Part shown: positions 37,131 to 49,400 of the stretch, one piece after another
Position numbering within the stretch: the stretch's first letter is position 1
How the letters are laid out: each line of letters begins with the position of its first letter
Assembly: GCA_964057225.1 (NCBI GenBank)
Contig: OZ059894.1
Span: 17,700,476 to 17,764,475, forward strand
Direction of reading: 5' to 3'
DNA: 64,000 bases
Source of the DNA: Auanema rhodensis
Taxonomy: Eukaryota; Nematoda; Chromadorea; Rhabditida; Rhabditidae
Program-made: the position numbers and the translations under genes
The notes under the pieces: model-generated
What the model saw: the letters and a program-made list of their open reading frames with translations, nothing else
Told to the model about the DNA's origin: nothing
The model's database searches: none

Positions 37131-39631
37131 ATGGAAGGGGGTGAAAGCAGTACTAAAAGCTGTGGAAGCTTGAATGATTTACTGGAATGTCCCATCTGCT
37201 ATCTCCCGTTTGTCAGGCCTTTACAGTTATCTTGCGGACATTCTTTTTGTTCAGCCTGCGTTGATAGATTGGTATTGCAAAGTAAAACTTATTTGCTGAA
37301 CAAAATTCTCAGGCTGAAACAACGAGGGGAATAGCCCCTGGACCTGGAGGAAGATTGGTGGATGAGCTTCATGTACTAGCGAATCCTTATCCTTTGGCTG
37401 ATAACATTCAACGAATATTTGTAAGGGATTTGATTAAGCGTAGAAAGTATATGTAATTTTAGCGCGAATTTCCTATAATGGATCAAGGGAATCCAATAAA
37501 TAACAATAATAATAACAACAATAATAATAATAATAATAATAATAACGGAAATGAATATGCTGGTGGTCTCGGCGGTATGGCGAATGCTGCTAATAATATG
37601 AATAGGGTAACTTCATCGCTAGTTTCTGTTTATTGTTTTTTTAAGTTTCGACCATTGCCCCTTGTTCCACCCGCCATGGTGCCACCACTGAGATTTGAAC
37701 GAGATGATTTAAATGATATGTTTTTCGGAAATAGAGTTTATAACAATCGTGGCCGTAAGTTACTAATATTTTACCAATTATTAATTTAATATATAGGGCA
37801 CCGTAATCTGAATCCAGGTTTTAACTTGCTGCCTTTAGCTCCACCGTTCTACAGACTTTACGATGACAACAATGTTGCTGGAGATGTTTATCCTTATGGG
37901 GGTGTTAGAATTCGTTGTCCTGAATGTCGAAAAACTACTCAAATTCCTAATGGTGGTCTTCCAGTGAATTATCGGTTGCAAGGTTTTTAAAACAAAATAT
38001 TATTAAAACATTGCAAAATTTTCAGATATGATTACACGATGTTCGCTTACTGCTGACAAAAAGGTATTTAAAATTAATTTTCAATTCATTAATGAAAATG
38101 TTAAGGAAGAGAAATATTCTCCCGGAAACGGTGTTCGTTGTCGGCATTGCAACGAATCTGTTAAAACTGGAATATATTTTGCATGTTGTGACTGTCAAAG
38201 TCAAGATGTGGTAATTAAAACAACAAAACTAGTTTTTTTCAAATATTTTTTTCAGCAACAGTTATGTCCAACGTGTGCACTGCGAAATCATAATGGCCAT
38301 AAAATTGAAGAAAGAAGAATTTTAACTAAAGAAGATAGAGAGGTAACTTTCAGGCTCCTAAAAATCTCGAAGCCTCTACTTTTAGTTTGCAAAATGCGAA
38401 ATCGATAGATATACCGCTGATGCCACGTCCTCTATTGATACTATGGTAGAAAAAGTTCAAAATTTTTCCAAGAATTCCCTCGTTGATCTCAGACAGGTAG
38501 AATTCTTTGAATGTTTCAAATAATTTGTGTCTAATTTCCTATTTTTTCCAGTTTTTAAATGATAATTTTAATCCATTTTGGCAAATATCAAATGCTGTCG
38601 ACAATATGGGTAGTACAGTCACGAAAAGTGATTTGGATCTCAAAGTTGAAAAAGCTAAAATGTTAGCTGACAGATATAAATCCGTATGTTTTATCGTAAT
38701 ACCATCGAAACTAAATTTATATTCTTATTTAAGATGATAGATGAGGTGGATAAGGCTATGATTACACACAAATCATCTCTTAAATCTGTTTTTGACTCTT
38801 TTTCGTCGTTCATTCGACAGGAACGTATTTCTCTTGTCCGAATAAAACAAGAAGTTGAGGAACCTGAAGATGTTGTATGCATAACTGTAAGATTATTCCT
38901 AATTATTGAAAACTATTTCAATTTTAGAATGTTACACAACAATCTGATCTCGGAACGAGCAGTGCGAGTAGCAGTGGCAGCGGTCCATATAATAGATCGT
39001 CTCCAAACGTAAAACCAGTGCCATTGATTAAAAAAAGAAAAGTTGAAAAAGCTCCTGGAATATCCGAAGGAATGAATACCTCTGGCGATAGAATGCGGGA
39101 TCGATACAATTATACGCTCCAACGTCATCGAGTAATTACTAACTATTCCTCATTATAATTACTAGCTATTCCTCATTATCTAATTTCTTTTATAGAGTAT
39201 TCGAAGTGGTGATCGATTTCTTCTAGAGGCTAGATCGAATTTATCTAATGGGGAAAATGAAATTGTAGAGCCTATACGAGTTCAAGCAGAACGAGTAAGC
39301 TCAAAATTTCTATTAAATTGTATATTTTTTGTTTAAGCTTATCATAACACCCAGAAGAAAATCTCAACGAGAAATACGCCGAGAACGGGAAGATTCGAAA
39401 CCTTCCGTTAGTTCTAACGTATCCAGTATACGAAGACGTGATATCCCAACAATCAGTAATATTAATCACAGTAATAACCTTAATAATATCCCTGGAGCGG
39501 TTTTTGTCGATACTTCTACTGGAGAGATCCGTATAGAAAACTCAGGTAACGTTGATGAGCCGGTTTTGCCCATTTTACCTGCTGATGAAATCCCTCCAGC
39601 AGAAGCTAATGAGGAGGTTGAAAGCTCGTGA
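37131..39631 (+). CDS. RING and B-box (TRIM-like) protein with an interrupted RING
   Basis: The gene begins MEGGESSTKSCGSLNDLLE. The first six RING ligands are normal (CPICYLPF, LSCGHSFCSAC). The final pair, RCPECRK, comes only after about 165 residues that include a 16-residue poly-Asn run and Pro-rich sequence. A B-box-like zinc region follows (RCRHCNESVKTGIYFACCDC ... LCPTCALRNHNGHKIEE), then predicted helices (AVDNMGSTVTKSDLDLKVEK) suggesting a coiled coil, and a Ser/Arg-rich C-terminus ending in an acidic ANEEVESS. No NHL, SPRY or other C-terminal TRIM domain is seen. A RING usually confers E3 ubiquitin ligase activity; whether this split RING folds is uncertain. C. elegans TAM-1 is another RING/B-box protein without such a domain and is a possible relative, not established here. 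Confidence 0.8.
37498..37546 (+). repeat. AAT/AAC trinucleotide microsatellite encoding poly-Asn
   Basis: About 16 consecutive Asn codons, mostly AAT with interspersed AAC, inside the RING gene. It is expected to be length-polymorphic. Confidence 0.9.
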
Positions 39632-40921
39632 TAGGCGTTCCATTTCTTATCTTCCAAAAATCAATCATCTCAAAAAATGTTTTAATTTCATTTAAATTTA
39701 AATTTAGTATTCATAGATATTCATTTATATACATTTATATATCAATGATTCCTGTTGATTTTGTTAGAGCTTGCAAATATGGATAATCATATTTTGTACA
39801 GATGTTTGTTTATGTTTGCAGTTGTAAATTTTGTATAAATTCATTACCTGTTCTTATTTTCTAATTTATAAATTTCATTTTATAGAAAGTTTTTCTAATA
39901 GAAATATCTATGTACTATGTATCTTATTGTTCTCGATCTCAATCTCAAATGGCATAAAATTTTTTTTCATGAGCTATATGTCCACAAAGATTTTCATACT
40001 GATTTAATTTCGTAATTTATTCCATTAACATTTGTTAGTTCCCTATTAGTATTACTAGCTTAACAATACATCTTACTTGTCAGTATTACAAATAATTCAA
40101 AAATTACTGTCAACATGAATTTTGTAAGCTGCAATCAATTTCTTTCATCAACAGTTTTCAATACCTTTTAAACTTTTGTTTAATCCACGTAATTTTTCTT
40201 AAATAATATGATATCAACTCAAACTTTTGTTGTTTATTCAAAATTAGTTCATTATTAGTTCTCACAATGATTCATATTCCACAACATTCTAACTTCAATA
40301 GAATGATTTCATATTATTCTTTAGACCTAAACGTAAACACCATCTAAAATGAATCTTCTGTCCTTATGACGTCATTGCTATCTATGCTTCGATTTTTACC
40401 CCCCTCACATAGCTGTGCATTCGTTATAAAACTCATTTTAAATTGCACTATTTGAACTTTTGTATAGTCACATTGAGATTGTAATAGGACAAAATACAGT
40501 GACTTCTTATACGTATTATACTCGTTCTTTTCAAACTGTTTTCAATATAGGCAACTTAGATGGTAACCCTAGTGATATCTCACTTTATAAGAGATCTAAA
40601 ATCTTCATAGAAAAAGAAATATTGAACTTTATGATAGCAATCTGTAACTGAAACCCACCTAGATGCACATATGTGAATTATAAGACAATATTTGATATTA
40701 ATTTAAGTATAGTGTAGAAAACTTGACATGTGGGTTTTATCATAAAATGTTCTGCTGTGTCAGTTTTCAATGGATGTTATCTGAACTTAAGGTTTTCCAT
40801 TAAATCATACTTATTTTTGAATATTTGTATATATTTCAAATATCAATGTTTTGTTATGTATTTTTCTATAATTGTAATTATATTAATTTTCATTCTATAT
40901 TGATGTTATAGTCATCCAAGT
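39632..40921 (+). other. Intergenic region, RING gene to TMEM70-like gene
   Basis: 1.3 kb, A+T-rich. It starts with the RING gene 3' UTR. No coding frame with conserved features, no RNA gene and no array recognised; short open frames look random. Confidence 0.45.
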
Positions 40922-41878
40922 ATGCTTAGCCGTGTTTGCTTGACGTCATGTTCAACATGGAAAAAATCTTTGCCTCTTATTACACCAGGTACATAGTATC
41001 AAAAATCAAAGCTATTAGCGATAGTTGTTTAGCCAGATTCCTATCACAAAAGCTTGTTCCACTATCTAGCATCAACAAGGACGATTTGGGAAACAGAATA
41101 TTGTTATGCAAGGAGACTTTGCCTCCTGGCTCAGCAAAAACTCCCCATGATGTTTTGGGTACTGCAGTATTTGCCGCTAAGGTTATAAACCAGATTCTAA
41201 AAAGATGAAGATGTAACAACTTTTAAGATTTTGTCTTTATCATCATCGGTGGTCGGATCTGTTATGGTGCCAGTACTTTCTAATTATATGTGGACGGCAG
41301 CAGCTGAGAGACCTACTATGATGATGTTCACTATAGGTATTAAAAATCGGGATGTGTAAGAAAAAGAGAGAGAGAATGAAAGCTTGTTCTAGAAATTTGT
41401 ACTTTCAATTCTTCTTTTTTAAGTTGCGAATGCCTTTCTCGTCCTGCTATCATTCACCCCTGTATTGCTCCACTTCTTGGCAAAACGTTTCCCTGTGGAG
41501 CTGTATTACAATCATCAAACAAAGGTGTCATATCTAAATGTACCGAAAATGAACTGTGTTCTTTTGTTTCAGACCTTTACATCTGTACATTATGACTTCT
41601 TCATTAGAAAGAAAGCTCGCCGTTTTACAGCAGCTGAGGTGGTCGACGCCCAGAAAGCGCCTGAACTTAAGAAGGTACACAACGTCACATACCTAAGATT
41701 CATTCAAAAGCTTCAAATAGCTTTATTGGTTTAATTTTTTTAGATTTGGATTCCTCTAGCTACAGCGTTTGTGCACCAGCAGCCTCTCCTTATCTCCTTA
41801 GATAAGAATAATTATATTGACCAGCTGGCATTTGATGAATTAACAAAAAATATTGAAATTCCAAAAAATCATGATTAA
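40922..41878 (+). CDS. TMEM70-like mitochondrial inner-membrane assembly factor
   Basis: Exons 40922-40988, 41033-41158, 41205 to about 41336, then three more, ending at 41878. TMEM70 helps assemble the ATP synthase c-ring and complex I. The N-terminus (MLSRVCLTSCSTWKKSLPL) is a plausible mitochondrial presequence. Two hydrophobic segments form a hairpin: FKILSLSSSVVGSVMVPVLS and VANAFLVLLSFTPVLLHFLA. The second is followed by KRFPVELYYNHQTKTFTSVHYDF, then a loop and QQPLLISLDKNNYIDQLAFDE. The TPVLLHxxxKxxxxxLYxxxxTxxxxxxxY pattern matches what I recall of vertebrate TMEM70. The third-exon boundary is the weakest part of the model. Its occurrence near an ATP synthase subunit gene is probably coincidental. 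Confidence 0.75.
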
Positions 41879-42329
41879 GTTCAGAAACATCATTTGTCTT
41901 TAATAGGAAGGAGACTTATTTTTGAATTGTTTATTTGAAGCGGGTATCCAGTTTTCTATTGACGTTGTTGTACAATTCTTCTAGTTCTGAATAGGTTAAT
42001 CTAGATAGATAGGTTTTTACATTTTGAAAATTCTTGTTGACACTAATTAAAGTATTTTGAAAAAATATTAAAGCTATTTATTGTTTTCATGAAAGGATAT
42101 ATTGTTGAGAATTATAAAACAATTTTGAACCCGTTTAAAAAAAACTATGAGATGATAATAGACGAATAAATTAGTACAAATTTGAGAATCACAAAGAGTA
42201 AGAAGAACTAATTCTATGAATTCTAGTGTTTAACCCACTCCTAATTATGATAGACTGTCTTCCCTCACATATAACTGTCATTTGGTCAGATATCAAAACC
42301 TTAAGTAAGACAAAATTGAAGAATTCTAT
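41879..42329. other. Convergent intergenic region
   Basis: 3' UTRs of the TMEM70-like gene and the minus-strand Cys-rich gene. AATAAATTAG near 42165 may serve a plus-strand transcript. Nothing else supported. Confidence 0.4.
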
Positions 42330-42916
42330 TCAGATGTCACGAACCTGTACGCGTTCTCCAAATTTTGACAGATCGACCGCATCGAGAACTATGACTCCGG
42401 TTTTAGGCAATGATTCCTTGAAACTGAATTAAGATTTTCTCTATTATTTACTGCAGATTCCTACTCATTGAAAATGAGACACGATCGGTCATCTTTAGTG
42501 ATCGAGCAATCTTGCTGAACAATAAGATTCACATTTTTTCCCTGCAAACAATTTCTATGACAAGTAGAAAAAATGATATGGGCACCTCAATAACGATATC
42601 AACGGCTTCGCATACAAACAATGGAGCGTCAGCTGACATGCAAACGACCCTATTGAAACATTGAGCAGTTGAACATAGTAGCGGAGTCCAACCAGATTTA
42701 ATCTGAATCGGAACGATCAAATTAGATGTACATGTAGTTTCCACACAAACCTGATACGAAAATGAGCAGTTCCGGCTTACGTTCTTCGTATCAGGAATAT
42801 AAGTTATTTTGATGGGCCCATTTGTACAAAGCTGAATAAATGAGAAAATTTAAAAAACATATTTAATTTCATATATTAACCTCGTAAGAATCTTTGGTGA
42901 ACGTTGGTCTGATCAT
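42330..42916 (-). CDS. Hypothetical Cys-rich protein, 150 aa
   Basis: Not recognised. Four exons fit perfectly in phase: 42916-42881, 42831-42586, 42541-42465 and 42423-42330, with introns of 49, 44 and 41 bp. The protein starts MIRPTFTKDSYELC and has about eleven cysteines, mostly in the middle (SRNCSFSYQVCVETTC, LLCSTAQCFNRVVCMS). The alternation of polar and hydrophobic residues (SNLIVPIQIKSG, VNLIVQQDC, GVIVLDAVDL) suggests beta strands. There is no signal peptide or membrane segment in this model, although an in-frame stop upstream of the ATG would only be bypassed by another exon. An alternative end in the third exon, by reading through its donor, would remove the last 31 residues. Confidence 0.6.
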
Positions 42917-43119
42917 CTTCCAAACCAGACCAGCAAGTTAAAGGAAAGAATAAAGAATAAACGGCAAGAATTGACGCTAATTTGAATCAACGTGGGGAAA
43001 TTCTTGCATATGAATACAAACTTAATAAAGATACACAAACAATACTCAATAACATAAGACATAACAGGAAATATTGAGATTATATGATATCACTGCGATA
43101 TGGAATAGGAATATTTGAT

Positions 43120-43491
43120 TTAGTAGTTATTCGTGTGGAAAATATTAGCTAATTTGAAATAATGCTCTTGTCGGCCCCAGTCGAGAACCTTTTGATACGG
43201 TTCGGTGCCTTCTGAATATCAACGTTTAACTCGAAGTTCAACCTTGATTTAATAAACGAAAAATTTTATTAACCTGTATTAGTTCCGTTCTTAGCTGAAC
43301 CTTCGAGCTTAATCAAACTGGAAGAATTTCGAACAATATCTGTAATAAGTAATTTCATAAGCAAAAAAAACTCAAGCGAAATAACCTGGTGACGGAATTT
43401 CAATATTCATGGTCGGAGAAAGAACTTTGGAATAGTGGAAAGAATCTTTAACAGCAACACCCCAACAAGGGAGCTCTTCGATGAGGTCCAT
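43120..43491 (-). CDS. Hypothetical small protein, about 85-90 aa
   Basis: Not recognised. Three exons with consistent phase: exon 1 from 43491 to about 43386, then two further exons ending at 43120, separated by short introns with ATTACAG and GATATTCAG acceptors. The product begins MDLIEELPCWGVAVKDSF, contains IPSPDIVRNSSSLIKLEGS, and ends with a Trp/His/Tyr-containing tail (KVLDWGRQEHYFKLANIF). It is hydrophilic with no signal peptide. It lies about 200 bp upstream of the Cys-rich gene on the same strand and could share a transcript with it. Confidence 0.55.
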
Positions 43492-43875
43492 GCTGCAACA
43501 ACAATCACGTAATACACAACTAGCATGCAGCAAAAAAGTAGCACGAATTCAAAAATCAACGAAAAACAGGGAAATATGCAATGAGAAGTATAGTAAGAAT
43601 AATAAAACAAATGTTAAAACTGCATCATACATCAAAAGAATGATGTAACATGACACGATTTACTAGAGAATACCAAAACAACGACAAACATAAATTCAAA
43701 TCAAATGTTTAGGGCACCCCTCGCCCAGTATACATCGTCTTTATATACTAACAAGGACAAAACCTGACAGTCCAGGTCTTAAGCTGAATGAGCGAGGCGG
43801 AACCCACGAGATTGGTCGGTCTATTGAAGTGAGAGAAACAATTAAGAAACGTCACGTATTGAGAGTAGGCTCTGA

Positions 43876-44106
43876 CTACATGTTGTTAGTGAAACAGAGA
43901 CCTTGTTCTCTGATCTGTCGGCATGAAGGAACATCGCCAGTATAAGATTGTGGCTTGCAATCATAGCGTTCACTTGGAGTAAAACATGTTTGAATAACAT
44001 TACTACATATCAACTACAAATTATTTAAATAAAAGCATACATACTATAAAAAAGAGGATGTTCTGAGTGGGACTATAAAATACGTGAATATAAATTTCGA
44101 CAACAT
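43876..44106 (-). CDS. Candidate small secreted Cys-rich peptide, 62 aa
   Basis: Two exons, 44106-44045 and 44002-43876, joined by a 42-bp intron with a strong GTATGT donor. The first exon encodes a hydrophobic signal-like leader (MLSKFIFTYFIVPLRTSSFL). The second encodes a mature part with four cysteines, VIQTCFTPSERYDCKPQS and VPSCRQIREQGLCFTNN. The G-x-C spacing is slightly reminiscent of ShK-type peptides but two cysteines are missing. An alternative splice from within the last codons to an acceptor CTTCAATAG further downstream would replace the stop with a tail ending CPC, giving six cysteines. The assignment as a gene is tentative. Confidence 0.4.
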
Positions 44107-46432
44107 GGGGAAATGGTGTGTAAAGAAACACAAGACTGAAAAAGTCTTCATATCAGACCACTATGACGGACCACATGATAACGTGTAATTCATCAGGTCA
44201 AAAGATTAGTTCGGAAGTGATGCAATTGCACCTACAGCTTTGAATAATGTGAAGTATTGAAGAAATTCCTTTTAGAATTGAATAAGACTGTTGCGCGAAA
44301 AAAAAATTCATAGTGAAAAAAAAGGGTTGTTCAAAACGTTATATGTCGACAAATATACAAATGTTTTAATTGTTTAAAAAAAGTAATTTTTCTTTCAAAA
44401 CAAAAAAAAAGAAGACAAAATTGTTGTATCAAACGAAGAAAAAACATACTAGCACCACTTTCGAGCACATGCAATTGCTTAGAAAATGACGCGACGCGGA
44501 GTTCACGTAGCGTCTTTTTCTATCGTGTCGCTCATTTTGAATGTCACGCCTGCATAGATTGGTTAGTTTCAAGCGCAGCTTCTGTTAATTAGATGGTTTG
44601 AATGGATAAATTGATTTCGTAAATAAGTAAGGAAGATGTATAAAAAGGAAAGCTTGATTTTAAAATTGAATTTAAAGAGAGAGAGCAAGCTTATAATTTT
44701 TAGTTCTAATTATCATTGTAGTTATAGCTAATGTTTTTTTTGTTCATTATTAACTAGTCAAATAAATCAGCTCATTTATAATTGTTCATAATGGAATCTT
44801 GGAATATGTGTTTTGTTTTTTACTTTAAAGGTGTTCTTGATGTCTTGATAACTCGATTTTGTTTTTATTATCGTGGACAGAATTTTTAAAATCTTACTTG
44901 GTATACTATTGGTTTCCAATATTTCCCTATCCATTGGAACAAGCAATTGTTTCAGAGGCAGTTAGATGCAGAAGATCAATAATAGACGTCAGAGAAATGA
45001 GTTTAAATGAAGCCTCTTATGAAAAGATCTTTTTTCAGTATTTATCTGACATTCTCCGATGTCTAATTGGTCTGTATTCCATTTCCTCTCTGCCGTGCTA
45101 GTTTAGCTCATTGTGTGCTTCTGTTTTGTCAAAAATTAGTGACCATCTGGTTGCTTTTACCCCGAGCGCTCTCCTTATATAAGAAAGGGTTTTGTGGGAA
45201 AGGGAGGGGGTGTGTTGTTCCTGTTGTGCTCATCATCCCGACTATGTTTTGAATGAAAATGTTTCGAGTTTGTTCAAGTTCTCTCTGTTTCTATATTCGT
45301 TTTTTGAACGCTGAGAGTGTATCAAGGAAGGAAATGTTTCTCTAAATTCTTTTTTTCCAACCAAATGTGTAAACATATTTGCAGAGAGTTCTGTGCAAAA
45401 AAACTAGTGAAGAAAAACATATCAGTAAAGATTATTGTGAAACGTTGAATGAGGGAAACTTAAGAAAAATAATAACGATTAGTATTCCATGATACTTAGT
45501 CTTATATATGCTTTAAAAATGTTCAAGTATCCTGCGGCTGCATCTGCAGTCCAGTAATGGCGATCGATTTTCTGGTGACCGCGCCGCCGAGGGCAACCCT
45601 CTGTCATTGGCATTCTCGAATAGGGAATGGACACCAAAGCTGATGCTCAAGCAGTCTATTTAGCTTGCAAACCCAGAAACAATAACTTATTATTTATATT
45701 TTCATGTTGCTTTATTCTTCTTTAAGTTATTATAACTGGCTTTATCTTCCTCAATGAAATTTCCTTTACATGCGCTCTACGCCCGCATTATGGTTGTTTC
45801 TGGAATAAAATTGTGTTTACTCCCCCCTATTGTTGAAAATAGGTCTCCCCGGACTGCATTGATTATGTGAGTTCAGACCATGTATGACGGTAGGAACAAC
45901 TGAGGCCGCTTTTCAAAAGGTTTCAAGGTAACCAAAGCTATTTTCACGCGAATATTAAACAAATTATTGTGTCCAATACGTTTTCTCATGAATTTTTTGA
46001 CATACTCTACTCAATGAGTCAGCTGCTCAATACACCACGTCGCTTCCTTCTGTCAGCTGCTGACTTTCTTTCATAATAAAATTCAATAAACACTACAAGT
46101 ACTAGCGAAGTTCATGTTGTCTCGTGACGGAGTAAATAACTATCCAGGAGGACTGTTAAAAATTTGAAAATTGCATTGTTGAACCTTACATCCTATCGAC
46201 GTACTGCATTGATTATCTTCCTATTTAATTGAGCTCAATTTTTAAATCATTATTATTTTTCTGTTGTTTTTTTATCTACGTTTTTGCTCTTTTTTTTGTG
46301 GATTTTGTCATGATTAAGTCTGCTCTTTCCAGCCTTTTTGATTTGAAGTTAGGATTATTAACTCATTTGCTAAGGTAAGTAGAAAATTCGTTACGTTTTA
46401 TTTTGTTTTTTAAGTTCTGAACTTGTATAGCA
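44107..46432. promoter_or_regulatory. Upstream region of the reticulon gene
   Basis: 2.3 kb without a supported coding gene. A CG-rich patch at about 44486-44575 (GACGCGACGCGG, GTGTCGCTC) and another at 45535-45600 (ACCGCGCCGCCGAGGG) stand out from the A+T-rich flanks and could be promoter cores. TTGTATAG ends two bases before the reticulon ATG at 46433. Confidence 0.4.
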
Positions 46433-49400
46433 ATGGATTCTCCTTCCGATCTTTCACCTAATGCACCTCCTACAGGATTTGAAGACTCTACTGCCTTCTT
46501 TTCACATGTACAGGTATTCTATCCCTTTTTTAAACAACATCAATCAATTTCTTATTTGTTAAGGGCATCCCACCTGCAAATGATCAAAAATCAGCTGATG
46601 GATCTGTAGACTCCAGTGGCTATGAGAAAGTTAGTACAGTTTTTATGCAATAAGCATATTATTATATACTTGATCTCAAAATGAAATAATTCTTTTAAGG
46701 TTGATCATGATGTTCTAGAGGAATATGGTAATCAATTTGCAAATCAAATGCAGCAATCCATCTTTGGACAATTACCTGAAGATCCTTTTGTAAGTTTATT
46801 CTTTTTTTATCAGTTTTTTTGCTTTTCAAGATATGACTAATGATTGTCATGAAGAGATTTGCTAACACGTAGTAAATTGTTCGTATTGTGCAAACACATT
46901 ATGAAACTCGTACACGTTGTCCCACTTCATGTTCGTTCCTCTATTGTTTTTCAAATTATAATGCTTTTTTTCAACTAACTTTTCGAGAGGCTTTTATTTG
47001 TTGATCAGTAAGTTTTTTTGATAGTTGCTCGCCTTCTGCCACGATTTTCATTCGAAAATTTCGCATTTATGTATTGAAAACAGCCTATCGATGTTTCGTC
47101 TTTCCTTTATGAGATCTGTTGCAACTGCTCAAGTTACATATCGATCTGCCAGCTACCTACCTATATGCGGGCAGTATACAATAATGTTCCACGAGGTGTC
47201 TTTCCTCATATGTACATAAATCCTTAGGATTTTTATGATCATTTTCCCTTGCTCAAATATTATATAATCTTATTTTTAAATTTAATAGAGCGAACTTGAT
47301 ATAAAACCACGTATTATGTTCATATTATTTCATTTTTGATGCTGTAACATTTTCTATAAATTCCCTTTTTATGCTAAAGAGACTGTGGGTGTTACTTAGT
47401 CATCGCTTTAACTTATAAATAAATGATTTCATTCCTATCATTATATAACTTGATAGTTTGTTAGATTAGTCTTTTTAGTTTTTTCCCCTTTGGCTTTTTT
47501 CAAATTCTTTCATTTATTTGAGCTAAGCCACTAAGACAGCGTGTCATATTTTTTCATAATCATTTGAAAATTTTAGACAACTTTTAACAAATATCTACTC
47601 CCAACTTTTATATCTAACCTAATACGCTATAATTTTTAGAAAAACGAAATGTCGGTTCCCGAAGAAGCTGGCAATACCGTGAAAATCGATGACGTCCCAT
47701 TATCTACTGAGCGTGATGCAGCGGACGAGCGTTCTGGTATGTACTTCCATCTGCTATTTCCCTCATCGCTTCATCTTATTGCTATAATTGCAACCAAATG
47801 TGGTCTTAATTTGGTCGAAACATTTCGAAATGAGAATTATTCGAAGTATTAGAGGAAATTTTAGAAATATTGTTCATAGCCATTTTAATGCAAAAGAAAA
47901 GACATGTGAGATATAAAGATATAAAAAGTTTGCACTAAGCAACATTTTGAAAACTAATAAAAACTATTGGTTCAGCATAGAAAACTTTTGACTTTATCTG
48001 TTTCATGCTTAATCCATTCCTTTTCCAAAAATTTGTTGTTTATATAGAAATTTATTTTTTCTTTATATTTCAGTACATACTGATTCATTACCATTTGAAC
48101 ACAACGATGTTGATGATTTGGTAAGATTTAGTTTTCTTTATATTATTTTTTCATGAATATTTCATTTTAGCGTTCTGGGCTTGAAGAATCATCTCAAGCC
48201 CTTGTAAAAGAAGCCGTTAAGAAAGCTGAGGCTGTTCTCACTGATGGTAAGTTTATGCTTTAGTGCTTTGGCATGAAATATTCACATTCCCAGATCTCTT
48301 GGGATCTGAGCAATTTGTTCCCGAACCACCATCTCATGCTGCTGAACTTATACCTACGCTAAATTCTACTGAAATCAGCTCTCACGACGTATGATGGCTA
48401 ACAGTTCTTTTGTACAAAATTTCATATATAGGTAGATGATCTTGTTCAATTCCAAGAAAGTGATCAATTCCCTGATATTGTTTCGAATTTGAGCTCTAAA
48501 CCAGCTAATGATGGTAAGCTGTTTCATTTTAATCTAGACCAATATAGTTCAAACAGATCACCATCATGTTGACGTTCCATCTCTCGATGATGAGCCGCAC
48601 TTTGATAGTCAAACTCCTGAGGAAGTACCCTATGAGCGTTCCGGCCCACTGACCATTCCGGAACTTTCTGAGGTTAGACAATAATTAAATCTCATTGTTA
48701 TGCTCTAATTCTAGAAGCTTGAATCTCTTATCGAGCCAATTAACGATGTTCCTATTCCTGAGCCAGTTAATGAACCGTGAGTATCCTTGCATATTTAATA
48801 GAATTTGGCATTGTCGTGCTAAAAATCATTCAATTAAGAAAATATCTAAACGAATTTCAGAACGCATGATCACAGTTTCCGAATTCCAACTCCACCTCGT
48901 GTGCACATTGATACGGAACAACCAAGCTTGAACTTCCATTCTCCACCCTCACCTCCCACTCCTGAGCCAAGTATCCTGTTTAAGCTTTGCGTTTCAAATT
49001 CTTTAAAATTTTAAAGTTATCCAACACCGTTCTGCTGCTCCTGTTGCTCCTGCTGCTCCTCCTGCTCCTCCTGTTAGAACTTTTACTAAATCAAATGGAG
49101 ATGCATGGTTCGATTTCAAGTCCATTGATCCTAAAGGTTTGTTCGTATCTATTGCGTGGACTTTTGCACTAGGAATTAGTAGTCTGCAGTACAGACAAAG
49201 AGTAACAACAACTAGCTTGAAAGGACTAATGCTTATTGGTCCCTGCCCTTTAGCCTTGGCTTGTTGCCAGCTGTCGATATCTAGGGCCACAAATAGTCCT
49301 CTGGTCACATGAGCCGCATAGGCTCCGTTTATGCTAATCAGGGTGGTGCGTGAGCACAACATGGACGTATTGTCTCTACTAGAAGAGAAAATGTGATCGA

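Noticed and set aside
41352..41537. ORF in intron and exon of the TMEM70-like gene starting MCKKKRERMK
   Set aside because: It is a shifted frame across the acceptor at about 41422. The TMEM70 frame keeps phase with the next two exons.
48987..49172. Poly-Leu ORF near the reticulon Ala/Pro exon
   Set aside because: It is the wrong frame of GCTCCTGTTGCTCCTGC; the Ala/Pro frame is the one in phase with neighbouring reticulon exons.
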